16,580 nucleotides of DNA from an uncultured Clostridia bacterium (GTDB lineage Bacteria > Bacillota > Clostridia > Christensenellales > CALWSW01), in contig CALNBC010000331.1 of the NCBI GenBank assembly GCA_937874755.1, positions 1 to 16,580 on the forward strand. Reading direction: 5' to 3'. Position 1 is the stretch's first letter; every line of letters starts with the position of its first letter. Below the pieces are notes generated by a model. It saw only the letters and a program-made list of their open reading frames with translations. It did not search any database and was not told where the DNA came from. The position numbers and the translations under genes are program-made. Shown piece after piece: positions 11,617 through 16,580 of the stretch.

Positions 11617-11755
11617 ACAGCGCAAAAGCGCAGGGTCTTGAACCGTACCCTTAAATGGTGATATTCACTACGGTTATTGCCTATCTGCCGTGTGCAGAAA
11701 AGGCTTCTAGGGGTGTAACCATTGTTGCGCCTTTTCTATTTTAGGGGGTTTTAAT
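11617..11755 (+). other. non-coding region between tRNA and portal gene, with hairpins
   Basis: After the tRNA come GCGC/GCGC, AACCGT/ACGGTT with an inner GTGA/TCAC, and a perfect 9-bp stem AGAAAAGGC/GCCTTTTCT (11696-11704/11729-11737). AATGGT (near 11655) and ACCATT (near 11718) offer an alternative long-range pairing. The last stem is followed by ATTTTA, a weak T run, so it may be a weak terminator or a leader structure; the portal ribosome-binding site AGGGGG follows at once. Confidence 0.45.
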
Positions 11756-13858
11756 TTGATTGAACCTATGCCGAAAGGTGACGAGCGTTTAGCCTATTGG
11801 CAGGAACGCTACGACGAATGTTTCAACGAATACATAGACACACGCAACCAAATCACGGCGAACATGGAACAGTACGAAGGTTCCAAGAAAACCGATAAAA
11901 ACGGTGAGCGTGGCGCGGATGTAACTATCGGGCGCAACATGACCTTTGAGATGATAGAATCGCAAATATCTTCTTCCATCCCTATCCCGAAAGTCACGCC
12001 GAAGAAAATAGGCGAACGGTACGAAAGAAATGCCCGAACGATTGAAGCATGGCTGACTTCGGTCAAAGACCAACTCCCCTTTGAATATTTGCATGACGAA
12101 TCTTCCCGAACCGTTCCTATCACGGGCGGGAATTTCTTTTTAGTTGAGTGGGACAACGGAATCACCACAAGAGAGACGGTCGGGGATGTAACGGTTCAGT
12201 CTGTCTCCCCTGCCCAATTCACGCCGCAAAAAGGTGTCTGCTGGCTTCATCGAATGGGCTATCTGTTCATGGAGTTTGTGGACACAAGAGACAGAATCTT
12301 TGCTAGGTACGGCGTTGACACCACAATGGAAAGCAACGACGACATAAACATAAACCCGATGGAAACCGTCAAGGTCGTAGTATGTTACTACATCAACGAT
12401 GACGGCGGTATCGGTGAGTTTAGGTGGGTCGGAAATACAGTTTTGGCCGACTTGGAAGATTGCCAATCAAGGTATTGGAAAGTCTGCGAGTCCTGCGGAA
12501 AAGCAAAACCCTATAACTCCAACGAATGCACCTGCGGTTCTTCGGAGTGGGTAAAACAGCCAAAAGATTACGAAGAATTGACCGAAGATATTCAACTTGA
12601 AGATAGGGTCATTCCTGCGTTAAGCGAAGCAAAAGACGAAAACGGGAATGTCATTCTTGAAACGGTCGAAGCCTTTGACGAATTCGGGAACCCAATAACG
12701 GTCGAAGTTCCGAAAATGGTTCCGACACGAATCCCCTACTATATGCCGAGAAAATTCCCGGTCGTTCTGCAAAAGAACACTTCTAAATTCGGAAAACTTC
12801 TTGGGGATAGTGACTGCGAACAGATCCACGACATTCAAGTAATGATTAACCAATTACTTGACAATGTAAAGTCAAAACTCCTTAAAGGCGGGAGTTTGAT
12901 TACTTTGCCTGACGATTTGGAAGTCGAGATAGACGGAACGGTCGGAAAAATCATTAAATTCTCGGACATTGCAAGCATAACCGGCATAAACCACTTCAAC
13001 CTTACGACCGATGTTCAGCAAGACTTGATGACCATCGACCATTTGTATAACTATGCAAAGAGAATTTTAGGCATATCGGACAGCTTTCAAGGTATGCCCG
13101 ACAGAACCGCAGAGAGCGGAACGGCGAAACAGTTACAGGTCATGCAGAGTGCGGGTAGGCTGGAATCCAAACGGGTTATGGCTGACGCTGCGTATGCTGA
13201 CTTGTACCATGTTATGTTCCAATTCATGTTAGCCTACTCCGACGAACCGAGACAGTTCAGAAGCGAAGATATAAATGGCAAACCCGAATCAAGGATATTC
13301 AACCGATACGATTTCCTCGAACAAGACGCGACAGGGAATTGGTATTACGACGATTCCTATACATTCTCTACCGACATTTCGGGTTCTCTTGCGAACAATC
13401 GTCAAATGATGTGGCAGGAAACCAGGCTGAATTATCAGTCAGGCGCGTTCGGTAACCCGCAAGACCCGCTTGTTCTTAAAATCTTTTGGGAAGAAATGGA
13501 GTCCTTGCATTATCCGAACGCATCAAGGGTGCTTCAACGCTTGGACGAATTGATAGCCCAACAGCAGGAAATTCAGCAAATGCAGCAGGCGCTTCAACAA
13601 AACGAACAAAGTTTAGCCGAACAGCAGGGCGTAAATCAGCAGTTAAGCCAACAGCTTGAATCCCTGCAAGGCGAACGCGATGAATACGCTGATTCCATCG
13701 GAAAAGCCAACGAAACGCTTCAAAGCTACGAGCAGCGTCAAAAGCAGATGGAAGAAGAAATCCAACGAGCGAAATACGAAGCGTATATGTCGGGCATAGC
13801 AGCGGGCAACGCGACCCAAAACGCGATTACAGATACAAAAACAGAAGAAAGGAGCTAA
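11756..13858 (+). CDS. portal protein with zinc-knuckle insertion, 700 aa
   Basis: TTG at 11756 is chosen because AGGGGGTTTTAA precedes it at good spacing. The sequence after terL, the length, the segment MPDRTAESGTAKQLQVMQSA and the following helices are typical of large phage portal proteins, which form the dodecameric DNA channel at one capsid vertex and dock the terminase. Residues 244-260 hold a C244/C247, C258/C260 cluster (CESC...CTCG), a zinc-ribbon-like insertion in the middle of the protein. The last 100 residues (about 598-695) are a Gln/Glu-rich coiled coil. The stop is 2 bp before the next gene. The assignment rests on position and overall pattern; there is no short signature motif. 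Confidence 0.85.
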   Translation: MIEPMPKGDERLAYWQERYDECFNEYIDTRNQITANMEQYEGSKKTDKNGERGADVTIGRNMTFEMIESQISSSIPIPKVTPKKIGERYERNARTIEAWLTSVKDQLPFEYLHDESSRTVPITGGNFFLVEWDNGITTRETVGDVTVQSVSPAQFTPQKGVCWLHRMGYLFMEFVDTRDRIFARYGVDTTMESNDDININPMETVKVVVCYYINDDGGIGEFRWVGNTVLADLEDCQSRYWKVCESCGKAKPYNSNECTCGSSEWVKQPKDYEELTEDIQLEDRVIPALSEAKDENGNVILETVEAFDEFGNPITVEVPKMVPTRIPYYMPRKFPVVLQKNTSKFGKLLGDSDCEQIHDIQVMINQLLDNVKSKLLKGGSLITLPDDLEVEIDGTVGKIIKFSDIASITGINHFNLTTDVQQDLMTIDHLYNYAKRILGISDSFQGMPDRTAESGTAKQLQVMQSAGRLESKRVMADAAYADLYHVMFQFMLAYSDEPRQFRSEDINGKPESRIFNRYDFLEQDATGNWYYDDSYTFSTDISGSLANNRQMMWQETRLNYQSGAFGNPQDPLVLKIFWEEMESLHYPNASRVLQRLDELIAQQQEIQQMQQALQQNEQSLAEQQGVNQQLSQQLESLQGERDEYADSIGKANETLQSYEQRQKQMEEEIQRAKYEAYMSGIAAGNATQNAITDTKTEERS

Positions 13859-13860
13859 CT

Positions 13861-13983
13861 ATGAAACCACTTTATCAAGGTAAAGTCAGCAATGACGGTG
13901 TTCAGAGCGTGAAAGCGCCCATCAAAACGCCCAAATCGCCGAAGCCGACAGTTAAGTCAGGCTCCGATTTGAGAGTAAAATAA
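13861..13983 (+). CDS. small Lys/Pro-rich protein, 40 aa
   Basis: GAAAGGAGCTAACT precedes ATG at 13861, two bases after the portal stop. The 40-aa product (MKPLYQGKVSNDGVQSVKAP...) is very basic, with repeated KAPIKTPKSPKP-type segments, and is likely disordered. Similar tiny genes are often found between portal and scaffold genes in phages; a role as a minor head component is a guess. It is in the same operon as portal and scaffold. Confidence 0.65.
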   Translation: MKPLYQGKVSNDGVQSVKAPIKTPKSPKPTVKSGSDLRVK

Positions 13984-14014
13984 CAGACCGCAACTGTAAA
14001 TGCGAGGAGGATTT

Positions 14015-14923
14015 ATGAGCGAAAATTTAGATGCAATCGCTGGCATCTGGGCCGACGAAGAAAACGTCGAAGAAGTTGAGGCTGAGGAAACCGAGGAAAC
14101 GGAAGTCAACGAGGAATCGGAGAGTAAGCCCGACGACGAACTGACGGATGAAGAAATAATCGAAAAGGCTAAAGGCAAAGAGGGTGCGCGCACAGTAAGT
14201 GGGCGCATTTCTAAATATAAGACCGAAGCCGAGCAAGCAAGAGCGCAAGTCGAAGCTGAACGACAGGCCCGGGCAACGATCGAACAGGAACTTGCCGAAC
14301 TTAGAAGCAGAGCATTACAGAAAGACGTCGCTGTAAAGCAAATGCTAAAAGAGTTTGACATAGAAGCCGACGACCCCGTGCAAGGGTTGCAAACCCTACT
14401 TGCGACCCACAAAGACGTAACCGTAGACGAGATACAAAAGGTTTTTAACGAGCAAGTCGAACTCCAAACCGCAAAAGAACAAGTAAAAGCGTGGCAAACC
14501 CAAAAGGAATATGAGAAACGGCAGGAAGAAGAACGCTATAAGCAACACATCCGTGCCGAACATTTCGCCGCTGTAAAACAGGCATTCCCCGACTTGGACA
14601 TTGTTCAGAGCGCTAAAAGCGTGGACGATTTCGGACAAGACTTTGCCGTACATATGTTTGCTCAATATCAGAGAAACAAGTCTGCCGACCCTGTAAAAGC
14701 GTTTAGGGCGGTATACGTTGACGAGATAGTTGAGCATCAGAAAAAAGCCGCAAAACAAGCGGCTTACACCAACCACACTTCAAAAGAACATCTGCGTTCG
14801 ACGGACGGACAAGCCGGGAACCGTGTCAATGTTCCGAAAGAAACATACGAGCGGTACAGGATGTTCTTCCCCGATATGACGGATGAGGAAATTCAAAAGG
14901 ATTTCTCAAAAAGAAACAAATAA
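14015..14923 (+). CDS. capsid scaffolding protein, 302 aa
   Basis: ATG at 14015 is placed after GCGAGGAGGATTT; an in-frame ATG at 14000 lies before that site and is rejected. The protein has an extremely acidic N-terminus (residues 14-50, many Glu/Asp), a long helical coiled-coil middle (about 65-190, rich in EAEQARAQVEAERQARATIE), and a basic C-terminal part ending FPDMTDEEIQKDFSKRNK. This composition and its place between portal and capsid genes are characteristic of tailed-phage scaffolding proteins, which template prohead assembly and are then removed. No protease motif is visible. Confidence 0.82.
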   Translation: MSENLDAIAGIWADEENVEEVEAEETEETEVNEESESKPDDELTDEEIIEKAKGKEGARTVSGRISKYKTEAEQARAQVEAERQARATIEQELAELRSRALQKDVAVKQMLKEFDIEADDPVQGLQTLLATHKDVTVDEIQKVFNEQVELQTAKEQVKAWQTQKEYEKRQEEERYKQHIRAEHFAAVKQAFPDLDIVQSAKSVDDFGQDFAVHMFAQYQRNKSADPVKAFRAVYVDEIVEHQKKAAKQAAYTNHTSKEHLRSTDGQAGNRVNVPKETYERYRMFFPDMTDEEIQKDFSKRNK

Positions 14924-14936
14924 GGAGTTGAGCCAT

Positions 14937-15344
14937 ATGGCTTTCAGACAGTGGACGGACGATAAATCCAATTATACGCCGCCCATCATCATGCTGCCCT
15001 CGACCGCAAGCGAAGCGTACAAATTGGGTGAAATGCTCGTTGTAGACGCTACTACGGGTGCTTTGACCAAATGTGCCGCTGACGCAAAACCGACCTATCT
15101 TTGCATGGAAGAATATACCGCGCCCGCAACAGGCAACCGCGATATTCGTGTCGTTAGGGTATCCCCTACGACCATTTACCACACGACCTTTGTGGCGGAT
15201 GCTACCAACAACAAGGAAGGTTCGCTTGTCACTCTGCACACCGACGGACTTCAAGTTACCGCTACGGCAACGAACGGCGACTTTGAAATCGTCAAGAAAC
15301 TCGGGACCGGGAACAAAGATGAAGTTCTTGTCCGCGTTCCTTAA
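14937..15344 (+). CDS. probable head decoration/stabilisation protein, 135 aa
   Basis: ATG at 14937 follows AAGGAGTTGAGCCAT; the frame is open upstream into the scaffold gene, but only this start has a site. The protein is beta-rich, with YKLGEMLVVDATTGALTKCA and TYLCMEEYTA as conserved-looking strands, and ends in EVLVRVP. Position (13 bp after scaffold, 14 bp before the major capsid protein) and composition fit small decoration proteins that bind the outer capsid. It could instead be a capsid-completion protein. The family is inferred from context. Confidence 0.6.
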   Translation: MAFRQWTDDKSNYTPPIIMLPSTASEAYKLGEMLVVDATTGALTKCAADAKPTYLCMEEYTAPATGNRDIRVVRVSPTTIYHTTFVADATNNKEGSLVTLHTDGLQVTATATNGDFEIVKKLGTGNKDEVLVRVP

Positions 15345-15358
15345 TAGGGGGTAGCAAC

Positions 15359-16339
15359 ATGATATTTACAAGAAACAGCAATCTGAACGATAGTGTATTC
15401 GGCGCGTCCTACGAGCCGATATGCAAAGTCATCGAGAGCAAAGCCGAAGCGTGGAAAAAGGAAGCTCCTTCCAGGCTGATTTTCAACATGGAGAAATCCA
15501 AGCACTACGCCGAGAGAATGACCGGCATGACCGGCATGGACGGGTTCAAGCCTGTACCTAACGGCGGCGGCGCTCCCAAAGACATGATGCAGGAATCTTA
15601 CAGCAAGGCGTTTGTACACCACACCTGGAAGGATTCCTTCGAACTTGACAAGGAAAGCATTGACGATGCCGTAACGATCAATCTGAAAAAGAAACCGCAG
15701 GCGTTCATCGACGGTTTTTACCGCACTCGCGAACTGTTTGCGGCGACTCTTTTAAACGGCGCAATCGGCAACACTTCCGTTGCTTTTAAAGGAAGCACCT
15801 TTGATACGACCGCCGCTGACGGACTTTCCATGTTCAATACCGCCCATACTTCCAAACTCGGTTACGGTGTACAGAGCAACGCTTTTGCTAATCCGTTTTC
15901 CGTTGACGATCTCGGGCTTGTGGCGACGGCAATGCAGAACTATAAGGGCGATAACGACGAGAAGTTGGCTGTCAAACCCGACACCATCATCATCCCGAAC
16001 ATCGCAACCTTGAAGAACGCTGTATTTGCGGCTATCGGCTCTGACAAAGACCCCGATACCGCCAATAATGGCTATAACTACCAGTGCGGATTGTGGAACG
16101 TCATTATCAATCCGTATTGGGATACGACCAGTCCTTACTGGATCGTAATGTCCTCTGACTACAACAAGAACTACGGCGGAGCGGTATGGTTCGACCGCAT
16201 GGAGCTTGAAGTCAAGGCTTCCGAGGACCCCGATACTTGGAATATGAAGTGGACGGGCATGGCTCGTTTCACCGCTTCGTTCTTCGATTGGAGAGCGTTC
16301 GCTGTCGGCGGGTATGCAAGCGGCTCTACCTTGTCTTAA
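15359..16339 (+). CDS. major capsid protein, 326 aa
   Basis: AGGGGGTAGCAAC precedes ATG at 15359. The protein follows scaffold and decoration genes and shows capsid features: an extended N-terminal arm, a helix PQAFIDGFYRTRELFAATLL (residues about 113-132), LFNTAHTSKLG-like loop (FNTAHTSK), and a C-terminal WFDRMELEVKASEDPDTWNM-to-FFDWRAFAVGG segment that resembles HK97-fold capsid proteins such as the Mu gpT-like group. It self-assembles into the icosahedral shell. The group within the HK97 superfamily is my impression and not proven. A further structural gene begins 12 bp after its stop. Confidence 0.88.
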   Translation: MIFTRNSNLNDSVFGASYEPICKVIESKAEAWKKEAPSRLIFNMEKSKHYAERMTGMTGMDGFKPVPNGGGAPKDMMQESYSKAFVHHTWKDSFELDKESIDDAVTINLKKKPQAFIDGFYRTRELFAATLLNGAIGNTSVAFKGSTFDTTAADGLSMFNTAHTSKLGYGVQSNAFANPFSVDDLGLVATAMQNYKGDNDEKLAVKPDTIIIPNIATLKNAVFAAIGSDKDPDTANNGYNYQCGLWNVIINPYWDTTSPYWIVMSSDYNKNYGGAVWFDRMELEVKASEDPDTWNMKWTGMARFTASFFDWRAFAVGGYASGSTLS

Positions 16340-16351
16340 AGGGGGTACAGT

Positions 16352-16580
16352 ATGAAGTATACCCGGCTTAACATCGAGGGCGTTCACAAGGGAGAAGCTG
16401 TTGCTTTGACCGCTACGGCAACGGGCGCGGCCATTCCCGAAGGAGCGTCCTTCGTCACCGTCACGGCAACTGATGCGAACCACATCATCAAACTTCCTGC
16501 GCCGGTTTTGGGACTTGAAATTACCCTCGTCAACGGCGCGACAGGGTATGAAATAAGAAGTTCAGACCCCGCAAACATCA
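16352..16580 (+). CDS. structural protein, 5' part only (runs off the window)
   Basis: AAAGGGGGTACAGT precedes ATG at 16352 and 76 codons are visible. The sequence (MKYTRLNIEGVHKGEAVALT...) is beta-rich with Thr/Ala/Gly repeats (ALTATATGAAIP, FVTVTATD), then LGLEITLVNGATGYEIRSS. It looks like a beta-sandwich virion component, possibly a small capsid-associated or neck protein, but no family is recognised and the gene is incomplete. Confidence 0.6.
   Translation, partial: MKYTRLNIEGVHKGEAVALTATATGAAIPEGASFVTVTATDANHIIKLPAPVLGLEITLVNGATGYEIRSSDPANI

Noticed and set aside
1..16580. CRISPR array or large tandem repeats
   Set aside because: No series of regularly spaced repeats was seen; only the short repeats listed as features.

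Overview
The window reads as part of a tailed (Caudoviricetes) bacteriophage or prophage genome, most likely from a low- to mid-GC Gram-positive host such as a gut Clostridia-type Firmicute. The reasons are the tight gene packing, strong AGGAGG/AAAGGGG ribosome-binding sites, frequent GTG/TTG starts, TTGACA-type promoters and an uninterrupted head-morphogenesis order (terminase large subunit, portal, scaffold, decoration protein, major capsid protein). TAA, TAG and TGA all serve as stops, so the standard bacterial code applies. Host assignment is inference; no host gene or attachment site is visible.

Left part (1-2450, rightward): the 3' end of a MazG-like nucleotide pyrophosphohydrolase, a 147-aa probable regulator, then a strong promoter that runs almost at once into a strong terminator, then a calcineurin-like metallophosphoesterase with an extra N-terminal domain and a 66-aa zinc-ribbon protein, closed by a terminator. 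A small leftward operon (2875 to 2214: ribbon-helix-helix regulator, 59 aa, 46 aa) converges on it from a promoter carrying two 12-bp direct repeats spaced exactly 20 bp.

Middle (2980-6111, rightward): a second promoter shares a 14-bp spacer sequence with the first and is also followed by a folded, terminator-like leader. An IS200/IS605-type element lies behind it. Its Y1 transposase is reduced to the C-terminal 67 codons, while its TnpB nuclease and right-end omega-RNA region look intact. Past the element come a 68-aa protein, a DUF4406 (deoxyribosyltransferase-like) protein, a GGQ release-factor-like protein and a probable terminase small subunit.

Accessory block (6255-8526, leftward): one promoter-to-terminator operon of five small unknown genes plus a serine recombinase, lying between the two terminase genes in the opposite orientation. 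Most genes in both leftward operons are preceded by a GC-rich hairpin and an AAAGGGG-type ribosome-binding site.

Right part (8550-16580, rightward): a 68-aa protein, a G/C-tract non-coding stretch that could be a packaging site, a DUF1599 protein, a large inverted-repeat structure plus terminator, the terminase large subunit, a 490-bp non-coding region with a tRNA-Thr(UGU) and many hairpins, then portal, a 40-aa protein, scaffold, decoration protein, major capsid protein and the start of another structural gene.

The most interesting candidates are the paired promoter/leader modules, which suggest processive antitermination of the rightward genes; the stranded TnpB/omega-RNA, whose expected guide would match the phage's own flank; and the structured RNA between terminase and portal.
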